From positions 11,222,679 through 11,286,678 of the forward strand of contig JBBMNZ010000002.1 in NCBI GenBank assembly GCA_037954325.1: 64,000 bases of DNA, given 5' to 3'. Both the position numbers and the translations under genes were made by a program. Origin of the DNA: Fistularia commersonii. Its lineage: Eukaryota; Chordata; Actinopteri; Syngnathiformes; Fistulariidae. The notes beneath the pieces are model-generated. The model was not told the DNA's origin, ran no database searches, and worked only from the letters and a program-made list of their open reading frames with translations. Of this stretch, positions 35,878 to 48,937 are shown piece after piece. The stretch's first letter is position 1; each line of letters opens with the position of its first letter.

Positions 35878-38431
35878 TACTACTGGGAAGCCAGGGAGAG
35901 ATTCAAGAAAACTAGAAAGATACCCTGTACTTACCTGAGTAAGTGTTAAGTTTGTTAATTTATGTAGGACTGACATGAGATGATTGGGGGGGGGGGGAGC
36001 AAAGGAGACAACTTTATATGCTGTGAATGTTGATAAATCTCTATGATAAAACTGAAAATATATATTCAATTACAACAATAGGACTGTCGACAAAATTTTT
36101 CAAGTGACAACCTTAAACCTGTAAAACTAAATTGGGAGGGCAGGTAATGTAAAATAATTTTAAAATGCCAGTTTAACAAGGTGGTAGAAAACTGCTCCTA
36201 TACTCAAATGCCTGATTATATAAAACATCCAGCATTAGCTGCATTATACATGGACAGTGTTGAGACATAAAGGAAAAATTTAATGAATCCAAATTTGTTG
36301 TTTTTTTCAAAAGGTTAATTCCTGAAGTGATACAGCTGTGTGATAACATCTTTCTAAAGAACTGAATTAGTTTAGAAACTTGCAAATGGGTCAAAGAATT
36401 CACTGTTACTGCTGTCCTTTGCATTGTTTAGTTTGGATGAACTTTTGCCATTTTTCTGCATGACAGCATTCAAGCTGAGCTGTTCATTACCGGCTGTTCA
36501 GCCTTTGATCAGACATTTGACAAGTGATTAATCAGGCATGCAGCCTCAGTGGAGCTACTGAAAGTTAATTTCCACACTTCAGCATGAGATGAATTTGGAG
36601 CATGTGCATGGGGGATGGCTGCCGTGGTCACACATTCAGGGTGACCCCTGGTCTTCATATTAGCCAGCAATATATCCAGCTTGATAGCTCCACTGTTATT
36701 TTTATGATGCAGCAGCACACAAAGCACATCTGAGCACTGACGAAGAGCTAAATTGTAAAATTACGGATGGCATGGCTGGGTGGCAATCAAACATGGAGTT
36801 GGATGAAACACAATGTCCTCCTGCACTACAGCAAGGTGGGTATCCGTAAAAAGAAATTGAGCCACAGATGGAGTGTAGATGCTGAGGCTGATGCATACCC
36901 TCATAAGCATGTATAGATGCAGCTGTACTTCTCCAAGAGCAACCACTTGATGCTCCATGTCACAGTAAAGGAGATAAAACAAATCTGCAAGGCTCTTTTG
37001 AAACTGAAAGCAGCCCAGCATCCAGCAGCAAGTCAGGTTCATAAGAATGGCAATGTAATGAAAAACAATCTCCTGGGTCTACTCCAGTCTGCATGGAGCA
37101 GAGGATGCTTGGACACTCTGCTGTCTCTTGGGCAAATGACACCAATGGTGGCCTGGCATGATGAGTCTGTGGATATGTTTCTGACTGTGAGTGAACATAC
37201 CTGGTGTAAACCCTATGAAAATAGGGCTACTGAAATGTAGTAATATAGGAATTATATATTGTTGGCGCACAACAGTGGCCGGAGAATAGTGATCAACAAG
37301 GTTATTCTTTTACTTTTTTTCCCTCTTCGGACCAATCTTTTTTCCTCTTTCAACGTAAGTTAATGAGCTCCCTGCTCTTGATTGAAATAATAATAAAGTA
37401 CACTTTTAAACTGATTATATTCCATCCAGTTAGTCTTTTTGGTTACCTTTATACATGAAACGAAGGTTAATGCAAGAAAGCAAGACTGTGACATTGAGTT
37501 TTATCGTATTGAGTGAATTGAGCATGTTTTTGTCCTCTGGTAAACCAGCCCTTGCTCATCATGCAGGAAAATTAACATTTAGCATACTGACGAGAAGGAT
37601 TCCTGTAAATGTTGAGAATTGTGTAATGAGTTATCACAGTTACAAATGCACATTGCATTTGAGGGTAATGTTAATGTTTTAATCCACTTTGGTATTTTCT
37701 ATATCATTGTGTTTGTCCGATTAGAGGTAGCATATGCTGAAGTTCACGGGTGCTGCATAATAGCACAGCCAGCCGAGTAGCCTACTGAACTGTGTCTGAA
37801 CATTAAAAGGAACATGGAGCTTATTTTGCTTGTTTTACACCACTTGCTTTAAGCCAATTAGTGAGTGGTAATGGTTTTCACTAAGCAATTTGTTTCTTAA
37901 GTAAAAAGTAAACTTTATTGTGTGATTTGTGCAATATATTTTCATTACACCGAGGAGTACGTTTATAAGTAATGCAAATGCTTATATCATAATATTATGG
38001 GTTAATGCGATGAGTACTTTATCACATTGTTAAAAAAGGGGTGTATCCTTAATTATTGGTTACACAAATGTATAACGATATAATTAGAATGGAATTACTC
38101 ATTAGTCTGCACTTTGTGTAGATTGGTTTTATGGTGAGCGACAGATTCTGATCCAAGAGGGCGAGCCCAACCCAGAGGAGACAGACAATGGTCAAGAAAG
38201 TGGTGTGGCCAACCTTGTGACTTCCTCAGAGGAACCTGATATTGGATCACTTCAATGCCAGATTTTTGGGATACTTTTTGGAATTTATTTATTTTATCAG
38301 TTTCTACTCTAATCATTGATTGTTTTTGTGAGATACCTAAGCCATACCTCTTTCCTGAGCCTTAGTAGCTGTTTATTGCTCATTATTTTTCACAAGTCCA
38401 GGTCTACAAGCGCTACACTAGGATGCTCTCC
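35878..38431. other. gene-free stretch with an unassigned open region
   Basis: A 107-codon plus-strand frame at 36917-37240 and open frames in several phases over 36500-37250 suggest non-random sequence, but I recognise no protein and see no splice sites. The rest is AT-rich with nothing identifiable. Confidence 0.3.
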
Positions 38432-39280
38432 TTAGTAGAATCCATTAAATGCAGACTCTGACCAGTTAAGCCTATTTGCATCTCGTTCAACTATAGGAAG
38501 AGGAGATGATGAAACACCACCAGGAGCCCACTTAGTAGTTACTGTGTAGATACCTGTCTCAAGTAAGATCAGGAGAGCTGCATACAGTTCAGGTTTGCAA
38601 CATTTAGCTGCATCCAGCAAAAGCAGGCCCACAATCTTCTGTGAGTTTAGAAGTGACATTGATAGGCCGGATTGTAGTGAGACCATTGGGTCCCTTAAAG
38701 TAAGATTTTGCAGCTTTCGTAGGGCAAGTGGAAATTCAATCAACAACATGCAAAATATGTCCCAATTGTGTTTGTTTATCAAATCTGAAGACTTTTCCAA
38801 TCCTAGATCATAAATCAGAGATCTCACTTTGTTTCTGATGGGGTAGCTCTGTCATTCGTTTGCCTATTTGTTTAAGTTTGTATTAGCCGGACCCTGCTCT
38901 CGTGGTAATTGCATATTGAAGATGCTCTTATTCTCTGATATTTTCTCTTCTTTTATCATATTTTCTGTATGAGACAGCAAAGGTAGCTGTGCAGTCAGAG
39001 TATCAATGTAGTCCTGTATGGTCTTTGCAGCCTCCTCAGGCCAAACACGTTGAGTTATCTCTGTGTGAAAGCACTGCATGACAGGCAGTGCTTTCACAAA
39101 GGAAAAAAAATGTGACTGTCCTTCAAACATGAAAAGGGTATAGCTCCGTTTTACAAAGCAGAAGACTTTGCTGTCCTTTGTCACAGACAAACCTCTGCTT
39201 TTCCTAATTAAAGAAATCACATGATTAGACAAACATGCCTTAAAATGAATATATCCCTGCTTTCTGACCTGATACATCAC
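38432..39280 (-). pseudogene. unrecognised coding-like sequence broken by one stop
   Basis: Two minus-strand frames, 39280-38864 and 38827-38432, are in the same phase and separated only by a short gap containing one stop. Together they form about 280 codons of ordinary globular composition. Features include a hydrophobic helix-like segment (LNSQKIVGLLLLDAAKC) and a Lys/Glu-rich stretch (ENMIKEEKISENKS). No intron is needed, so it may be a retrocopy or part of a mobile element. I could not match it to a family. Sequence on either side (39697-39918 and 38095-38316, same strand) is also open and may belong. Confidence 0.4.
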
Positions 39281-39299
39281 TTGGACAGAGCCGCTAAGG

Positions 39300-42200
39300 A
39301 GATGCTATACATCTCGGACAATCAAAGTAATCCAAGAGCCCCATCTTGAGAGATTTGAACCGCAGCCCCATTAGTCCCGGTTGCACTTTTTTTTTTCCAC
39401 ACCTTGATATTCATGCATGCTTCCACCTCTCAAGTGGCCCTCTAAGATACTTTCTCCAGGTGGACAGAACGCTGCTTGACTGTTGAGAGGCTTTATGTTG
39501 AGTTGTGACGGAGTGCTGGTCTGTGGGAGGACAGATGCGGTGCCAGTTCCTTCAGGGCTCTGAGGGTGGGACGTGCTGCCTAATTAGCTCCCACCAGAGC
39601 CAGGTCGCCCCTTGTAGCATTGAGCCACATCACCTGGAATCTTGTTAGCATTCCCTTCTGGTTTCTTGACAAATCTATTACATGGACCCAGGACAATCAT
39701 CTGCAAGTGGCTGGCATCCCCACCTTTTCTCCTGTGCAACTGGCTTCTTCAGCCCTGCTCTCAATTTTCCACCAAACTAGCTCCGACAGGAGCTCTGGCC
39801 CTGATTTATGACAAGGGTCTGTCTCCTGCTCCAAGCCATCCCTTGTGCTTACCTCATCCAGTAGTTTGGCTCCATCCAACTCAAAAATAGTGTGAGAGAC
39901 AGGATATTTTCCAGGCATAGCCTAGATAAAATTGTGGTAATAGATGAGAAAAAAGAAACAGGAGAGAATTAAATGTATACAAGTAGTTCAAGGATTTGGT
40001 TGCTATACTGTACAGACTTGAAAAAAAGAAAAACTACAGAGTTACTGTATGTGCTCAGCCTATACATAAAAGGATGAATTGAAAGTAATAAAAAAAAGAA
40101 GACAAACAAGGTATTGGAATAAAAATGCACTCAGTGCAGTATGTTATCTCAAAACAAGTGTCGTTTCTTTGACACCTCTGTAGGAAAGAGTAATAAGCTT
40201 TAAATATGTGCATAATAATCAACCAGGAGAAGCCAAGGGAAAAGCATTTCATGGCTAATAAAAGTCTCAATTGGGCCTGAGTTGAGGGGGAATAGGTATT
40301 GACATTTGTTCTGTTTTGGAGAGACAAAAGGGATTAGCACTCAGTTGTACTGTTGTGATGTGTTTCAAAAGCTGCTACCCAAAGTAATTATTCAATCACT
40401 CTCTTTCAGCTTTATTTGAGTCCTAGAATGACAGCTTGACAGTCTTTTAAACAGAAACACATACATGATATCCTTCAATCTATATTTCATAGTGTGATTT
40501 GATGTGATTCGATAAGAGATGTGACCATATCCAACTTGTCTACTGGGGCAAAAAAAAGAGCTGCTTTGCAGTCTTAAGTGAGCAATCCCTGCAGCTCCAT
40601 CAGGCTGCAAAAAAAATGTAAAGACAAAAGAAAAAAAAACATCTGACTATTTTATTGGACAAAATGCACCTTTTGAGTTCCATGCACACAATAGAACAGT
40701 GGGATATATATACGCACACATACCCCCCCCACACACACACACTCCTGCATACTACCAAGCACTCTGTTTTTGAAGGCAAATTTAATTTGCTGTTGTGTGA
40801 CACTAGAGACAGTAAATAGTTAGCAGGCAAAGACAAGACTGCAAAAACTCCAACTCCCCCTTCACAAAAACCATCCATTAGATTTCAAAAGCAAACAGCG
40901 CAAATGGGTGGATGAGATTAGAGCCACTCTACGAGCTGTGAAATTAAATAGAATCTGTGCATGTTGATTTGAGGATTTACATACAATACTCAGCTCTCCA
41001 AAGAGGGAGCAGAAGCCAAACTATGCAGTTCAGAATGATTTCTGACAGTAAACAGTAGCTAAGACTGAGGATTCTGTGCTGCTGAAGGCTGATGGTGGGT
41101 TGGGATAAAGCACTGAAGGACATGTAAAAAGCTCCATGATGCTTAAAGGCTTTTTTTCTGACCCTTAAATATGGACTATGTTTTTGTCGGTCATTCTTCT
41201 GGTCACATGTGTTAATAAAAGTTGTGGGATTCTTAGACCAAAGGGTACATTTAGTTTTCTGACATTCTCCTGCCACACCAAACCATCCATCTAGTTTGAG
41301 TTTGTTGCTGAATGATAGAACACAATTGCTTCACAAGAGGTTTATTAGCTTTTCCACAGAGACTGTAGTTCATCCCCCTAACGACCTCTTCAATCGTTGA
41401 CCATTTTGTCTCCTCTAGTTTTGCTTTGACAGTTTTTATGTTTGTGTCATGTGTTCAGGGTGTTCTGGAACCAGTGACACTTCACTAATTTGGCAAAATC
41501 CTTGGGGCAATAAAAATAGTAAAGTATTATCAAACTTGAATCATCTCACAGCTCAAAGGCTATCAGAGGTATCAATGAAAAGGCAAAAATCAACCCAATT
41601 ATTTCCTTTCTTCCTATGAAAATGTGTACCATGCAATGTAATAACTGAAACAGAATCCATCTTTACATATTTTCGACCATACTATATGTTCTGCATAATA
41701 AGTAATAACAAGTAGTAAAATAAGTACTGTTTTGAAGTACCTTAACATGATCAAAATTGTAAAATCACGAAGATCGGCTGACCTGGCAGACTAAAATTTT
41801 ATGATTTTTAATGATCTGAACTAATTAGAGGATTATCATAGCACCGCTGGGCAGTTACAGTATAGTCACTGAATTTATATATTTTTTTTATTTATATATA
41901 TATATATTTATAAAATAATTGACCAAAACAAAAAAGTGAACAAGTTTGAGTGGTTTTTACAATATTTACAATGCTTCAATGGAATGCACTCGGTCAAAAT
42001 AAAGGTATATCTCAATGATTTGGGGAACAGAATTTTTAGTAGTTCCCTATTCCATGAACTAGTAGTGCCTTTGGCATGCAATGTCAGCTTAGGAAGATTT
42101 GCATTCTGTCATTTCCACTGGCTAAGCATAAATCATTTAAAAGCCTTTTATATTTGCCCACTTTTCACAGATAGGCTACAATGATTTACGCCTTTGGTCT

Positions 42201-45200
42201 TGGTACAATGAAGAATTATGTTCAATAAGAAGGTGCCCACTGTAAACACTCAGGCTTAACTGAACTTTTTCCACCCCTGAGTGTGAAGTATTATCCCGTG
42301 TGCCTGCATTGATCTTACCATAGCTTCTTTTGCATCAAATTGGACAGGTTCTCAGATGTTTTGGACAGATCTGACAAGGACAGCTCAAAAGTTGACAGCA
42401 GCCCCCTCAGAAGACAAAATAATGAAACACTGTTGATGGTTACCCAAAAATATTAAGTTGTTTAAATCAAATATACACAGAATGTCATTAGTTTTAAGTG
42501 GTATCACTGTTTCTCTCTCAAGTAAAAATTCTAAAAGTATAAAATGTGTCGAATGAAAAAAATAAAATAAATGACTGCAAAAACAATTGTATACTATATT
42601 GAAATCCTGCAATAAAATTTTAGACTGTCAAATTTGCCACATGCTCACATAAGAGGTTTATGTGTTCAAATAGGTGGTCATCTCTTTTTGAGTGTTTCAT
42701 GATGGGGTTTCAAGGTTTTTAATCTGACTTGGATTTCAATTAAGTTTGCGTCCATTTAAATATTATATTTTACATCAGACCATAAATTTTGGTTATAATG
42801 TTAAATATAAAAGCAAAAAAACTGTAATCCAAGAGTTTATGGGTCAAAGAACACTGTCTGCAGAAAAGGTGGAGTTCTGTCTATAATTGTGCAGAATCAA
42901 TTTTCACAGCATTTAATGAACAGCAAACCAGAGGGAAGTTGTAAAATCTGATTCTCATTAGATGCAGACTTAAAAATCTATACACTGTTCAAGATACTTT
43001 CTCTCATCTTCTTTTGCTGAATCTAATAGTATACTCAGAATAAATGTGGATACAATAGCCACTCATTTTGAAATACAATGTTTTTCAAATATTACTAAAG
43101 TTCTTCATGGCCCCTGCATGATACATCCCACGCTGAAATGCAGTGTGTGTCACAGCAAACCATCACAAACAACAAGTACTTGTCCATATTAAGCAGACGG
43201 CACTCACAAGATGCAGTTCTAATGGTATGGCTTCAGATGTTACTGGCCTTTTTCTGACCTCCTCATACATATTTTTTGTATGTCCCTCACATAATTATTA
43301 ATTTAATAAAGCTTGCAAGTTGGCTTTGCTTTGTTTGTTTGTTAAGCAGTGACAACATATTAAGATTGAAAGGAAAATGCAATTATATTTTAAGAAAAGG
43401 GTGCATTCACACAAGATGGAGCTACTGCAGATTAAAAGGAGGCCTTTTGGAAAAAGAATATACCTCTTTAAAAGCCTTTTATTTTTTTCAGGTTGACTGA
43501 CCACAATGTGGCTATGGGTGTGTTCTCAACTTTAATAAAAATTAGGTTCACAATTTTATTTAGAAAGGGCAGTACCAATTACACTGATCTGAAAGATGCT
43601 GCATTTCAGACAGGGTCGACAAAGCAGCATTTAAACTGGTAGAATTGGAGACAAAGATCATGATTGGGCTCTTGCCATTCCAGGAAATAATAAACGGTCA
43701 GCGTTTTAGTGCAAGAAACCCTTACAGCAGTTATGTCTACTTGGTTTTGGAACTGTCCGTACCTGGTGCTGCTCTCTGAGATGGGTAACTTCAGTCGGTT
43801 GGTTAAAGGGAAACTAAATTTCCCTCCCTAGATGTAAAATTGCACTTGAGAGGAAAGCAAAGCGAAAAAAAAACCCCATATAAAACACATTTTCAAGGCT
43901 ATGTGCATTGCCTTCATGTCTCCTGATACTGAACTGGGAAAAATTGATCCCACAGTAGGGCACGGGTTGTACCGAGTAGAATGACAACTTTTCTCTCATG
44001 AGACTGAGCAAACAAAATGCCAATATCTAAATGTACAACTTGGCAGGCAGTGATCTTGATCAGGGGGACACTTTACCAGAGAAAATTGCCCAGGAAAATG
44101 TTGTGATGTTACAACACTGAGTCATATGGTCACATCCAGAGATTCCATTCACTGGACAAACAGAAATTGTCATAAGAGACTAACCTAGCCTGACACAACG
44201 GTGAAGTGTTTATTGCTATAAAAAGCAATATGGATTAAAAGGCAGGAGGCGGTAAAATCTCAAAGCCCCAGCAAGCCGTGTCAGTTGGGGGGTTACAACT
44301 CTTAGGCTCAGCACAGTGCTTTGAAAGGTTAATACTCTGGCCTTCCTCACATCTTATGGCCCTATCAACTATATGTGCCAATTAAGAGAAGACTTCATAT
44401 GGAGATTTTTCAGGGCCTCTTGCCCTTCACCCTGTTTGGTAAGAAAGATCGCATTTGCCATGCAGAGAGATGCATTCGCAATCCACTCGTGCCATGAATG
44501 CAGTGCGACAAGAGAGCCAGTGACCTTAAGTGTATTCAGTCTGAAGATGTAAAGCAGTGATTTCATGACTGCATCCAAATAAATATCACATCCTGCATAG
44601 TAGGAATGTTGTTCATTAAGATCAATAACTGAATTTTCCTCTGTGCATATGACAAATTCAACTATGCATGCTTACGCTGAGTCAGCTGGCAGGAATATTT
44701 GTCCACAGAGCCATTGACTAAATATAGAGCACCATCCTGCAGAATAAGAGTCATGGTCCCACCAAGCCCAGTATGCTCTGCGGCACAATCGCATGGAAAC
44801 ATTAAAAGATATTAATTCCAAGGGCTACAGGAAAAGGGAATAAACTTGGACCCTCACTCACTCATATTGAGACCATAATGCTTTATCTTTTCCAATCAAA
44901 GTTCTGCCTTCCTACAGTGGAGATTTATTTGTCAAAATAAAGTAAGATGTTCATTTGATAGACATATGCACTTACCATGAGCAGTACACATGCTTGGCAA
45001 TGATTTCTCATTCAAAAATAATACAACTTATATCAATGTGGATTTTTTTCAGTTCTATTCACTTTTAAATAATAGAGAAAGATTCCAGTGCTAAGCAAGT
45101 CTTCATTAATGCATATCAGATGAGGTAACTGGCAGTCTAAGACCACTCCACTCCCTTCCTTCCTCAGAGCCACTGTCTCGACTTGAACGGCTTGCTCCGT

Positions 45201-45460
45201 GAAATAAAAATGCTGACAAATTTAATGGCAACTAGCAGAGAACTGAATTCTTTATGACTGCTCTTCCTTGCCTGAAGGCCAAGTAGAGTAACCGAGTTCC
45301 AACCATGTGTCGCCATGAAAAAATAGAATGCCTAAAGGCAAAAGAGGTACTATGAATCATTCAGATTATCGTGGAGTGAGTCAAATTTTAAACATTGTGT
45401 TCATACACACGTGGGTTATATAATGTGCCTCATTGCTATTATTGATACATCGATTTGCCA
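39300..45460. other. gene-free stretch
   Basis: No coding exon or clear repeat family recognised. Short simple tracts occur at 40724-40742 (CA) and 41880-41910 (TA-rich). 44200-44800 is complex, repeat-free sequence that might include a conserved noncoding element. Confidence 0.3.
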
Positions 45461-45495
45461 GTTTTAAGAGCAACATAACATGTTGCTCTTAAAAC
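45461..45495. repeat. perfect 16-bp hairpin
   Basis: Arms 45461-45476 and 45480-45495 are exact reverse complements around AAC. One further bulged turn (CAG/CTG) extends the stem. Confidence 0.9.
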
Positions 45496-45879
45496 CTGGG
45501 TCTGTAGAGTCGGCCTGTGTTACGTACCAGTAATAATACAATGCAAGACAGGTACTTATTCCTACTTGGTAAAAGGTAATTCTTCATGTCTTGAAATTTC
45601 TGTTTATTATTACACAGAATGGAAACTCTAAAGTGATAAATTGATTTAATTATTTAAAGCCATTTCTGAAGCACATGATGGCAGGACTTAAACCTCTCAT
45701 CTATTCAATACACCGCTTCACTTCACCGCTCCAATTGTTGGTTAGGAAATGTCAAACCAGTGTAAATCTTGTGTGTCGGGAGGTTGATATTCAATTTTCT
45801 GTGTGCAAATCATCATTTGGTATTTTTTCAGAAACCAACTTCCTGCAATTCAACAAGAAGGCTAAAACTTCAAAATAGC

Positions 45880-48035
45880 TGGATGACCTGCTGGGTTCCA
45901 AACAAAAAACTGAACCAAGCCATAAGGAGAGCTAAATCTCAAAAATGCAGCCTCAGGGCAGCACAGGACAGTGTCTCCCTGAGCCAGTACCAAGCCCGAA
46001 TATATACAGAGGGCTGCGTCAGGAAGGGCATCTGGCCAAAATCAAACATGCGAATCAAACCTAATAATCTCATACCTGATTGGTGGATGCCCGGGTTAAC
46101 AACAACCGCCATTGGTACCGATGACCTACAGGGTACAGGGAAATTGGGCCGACTGTGAGTCAAAGAAGGAGAGGAAGAAGGGAAGTTCGCTAGCAGAGAG
46201 AGAAGAGGAAAAGCAAAAGTCTGGGACTGAGAGTAGGGACTTTGACCATCGGGACTAAATGTAGGTAAAAGGTTGATCGACATGACGCAGAGAAGGAAGG
46301 TGGATATACTGTGTCCAGGAGGCCTCCAGGCCAGGTGGAAGGTAGTAAGGCTAGAAGCTTAGGAGCAGCCTTTAAGTTGTGCTATCATGTTACCGACAGG
46401 AAGAGACATGGAGTAGGTGGTTGTTAGGAATGTTCTGGAGGTGAAAAGAATGTCAGATAGACTTACGAGTCTGAAACTGGAAATTGAAGGTGTGATGCAC
46501 ACTTTTTTCCAGAAAAGACAGGAACATAGGGGAGCTTATAAGAGCGGAGGTAGAAGAACGCAGGTAGACTACATCTTGTATAGATGAGGTAACCTGAAAG
46601 AGATCACTGACGTCAAAGTAGTTATAGGTGAGAGCGTAGCCAGGCAGCATTGGATGGTGGTTTGTAGGGTGAATCAGGTGACATGGAAGATCAACAGGAC
46701 AAAGGCAGACAAAGTGGTGGAAGCTGAAAAGGGAGGAGTGTTGCATGTCTCAGGGAGGAGTTTAGAAAGGCTCTAGGTGGTCACGGACAGCTTCCAGATG
46801 ATTGGACAACTACAACTAATGTGATCAGGGAGACAGGCAGGAGAGTACTTGGTGTATCATCTGGAAGGAAAGTAGAAAGTGCAGGAGTATATACAGAGGA
46901 AGCGGTTAGCAAAGAAGTGGGGACACTGAGGGGACTGAAGAGAACAGACAGGAGTACAGGGAGATACAGCGTGAGGTAAAGATAGAAGTACCAAAGATAA
47001 AACAAAGAGCGTAACATGACTCATGCTCGGTTGGACAGTAAGGAGGGAGAGAATGATTGATACAGGTTGGTGAAATAGAGAGACTGAGATGGAAAGGATG
47101 CACAACAGGTCTGGGTGATTAAGGATAGAGAGGGAAATGTATTGTCAAATGCTAGAAGAGTGATGGGAAGATGGAAAGAATACTTGGAAGAGCGGACGAA
47201 TGAGGAAAATGAAAGAGAGGCAAGCGTAAAAGACATGACTATAGCAGACCACAAAGTAGCAGAGATTAGGAAAAGTGAAGTGAGGAAGGCATCGAAGAGG
47301 ATGAAGAGTGGAAAGGAAGTTGGTCCTGATGATATACCTGTGGAGGTATGGAAGTGTCATGTCGTGTCAGATATGCCTCCTGCCAGAAGCAGCAGTAGAG
47401 TTTCTGACTAGATCATTCAATAGGGTCTTAAAGGAATGGAGAAGAAGTGTGATGTTGCCCATTTTTTAAGAATAAAGGGGATGTGCAAAATTGCCGCAAC
47501 TATAGAGGGATAAAGTTGATGAGCCATACAATAAAGTTATGGGAAAGAGTAGTGGAAACTAGAACGAACAAGAAAAGGTTCAGGGGTACTATGTGATCGA
47601 AGACTATCAGCCAGAATGAAAAGAAAGTTGTGCAAGACAGTGGTGAGACCAGCAATGCTGTATGGCCTGGAAACAGTAACAATGACCAAAAGACAGGAGG
47701 CAGTGCTTGGAGGTCATAGAGATGAAGATGCTACGGTTCTCTTTGGGACTGACGAGGATGGATAGGATCAGGAATGAGTCTATCAGAGGAACAGCATGTT
47801 AGATGTTGGAGAGAAGGTCAGAGAAGCCAGACTGAGATAGTTCGGTCATGTACAGAGGAGGGATAGTGAACATATTGGCAGACAGATGCTGGAATTGGAG
47901 GAAGACCAAAGAAACAATTTATGAACGTAGTGAGAGAGGATATGAAGTTGGTAGGTGTGGGAGAGGAAGATACAGAGAATAGGGATAGATGAAGAAGGTT
48001 GATTCACTGCAGCAACCCCTGAAGGGAAAAATCTC
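45880..48035 (+). mobile_element. RTE-clade LINE, long decayed copy
   Basis: Begins with the leader seen in many fish copies (GGCTGCGTCAGGAAGGGCAT, then GCCCGGGTTAACAACAACCG). From about 46270 it encodes endonuclease pieces (RRKVDILC, EVKRMSDRL, LKLEIEGVM). From 47110 it encodes the start of the reverse transcriptase region (DREGNVLSNARRVMGRWKEY, KRMKSGKEVGPDDIPVEVWK), then NYRGIKL-type and C-terminal blocks (RFSLGLTRMDRIRNES). It ends near CAGCAACCCCTGAAGGGAAA. Many stops and frameshifts, and the catalytic FADD section is absent. A second fragment of the family is at 35385. Confidence 0.8.
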
Positions 48036-48039
48036 AAAG

Positions 48040-48937
48040 TGAGTTTTAAGGTCCATAATTATTCTCCCTTCATTGCTATGGTTCAATAACTCAGGCGCTA
48101 CTCAAGTACGAGTGGTACTATCATAGTGGTCTATCATAGGTATGCTTTTATTAAGCTGGTGGACTAGTGCTTTTCATTGCCATGGATTATCATATATACC
48201 ACTACAAGAAAATCTCACATGTGAAGAATCAGAGGCAACACTCCTCATAAACTATTTTCTTTTCTGCTCTGTTACAACAACCATCACCGACTCTTTGGTA
48301 TGGATTGGACCATGAAGTGAGAGCAGGGATGTGTCCACCACCTCACTTGATGGCAGCTGCGAGATTGAAGAAATCCTTTTTTCTAAGGGAGAAGAGGCAT
48401 CGACCGTAGCCCCTGTACTTAATTAAAAGGGATTCTTCACAGACTTCATTAGAGGTTAGGAGCAGCCCGGGAGATTAATGCAGTGTGTCACTTTCCTCTG
48501 ACATCAGGAATAGATTAGATACTCTTATTTCCTACTCACATTCACACACATACCAGAGAACCATATTTTTACTTTTTGCAGTCAATCAGTGAGAATGCTA
48601 TGATGAAATATAAAATCTGCTCTCAGACTTGGACATCTGGAAACACTGTAATTAGCTTTGGCCAAGACAAGAAACCACCCTTATGTAGCACTTTGGCTCC
48701 CCTTGAATGGCAACATCTCTGACTGGGCAGATGTATTAAATATAACCCATCAATGTGATATCCCATATATCGTAGTTTGTTAATTGGCACTGCCACACAT
48801 GGTGAACTGGTTACTAGCTACTGAGTACCCATTAGCCAGGTCAAGGGGAGGACTTTGGTCGACAAATGGGAAAGAACTCGAGAGGGGCTGGGAGAGCTCT
48901 TATAATTTCAATAACTTTTAACATTTTAGTATAGATC
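48040..48937. other. gene-free stretch
   Basis: No exon or repeat family recognised between the RTE LINE and the minus-strand exon candidates. Confidence 0.35.

Noticed and set aside
36917..37240. 107-codon plus-strand frame
   Set aside because: No recognised motif, no splice sites and competing open frames on the other strand; too weak to call a gene.
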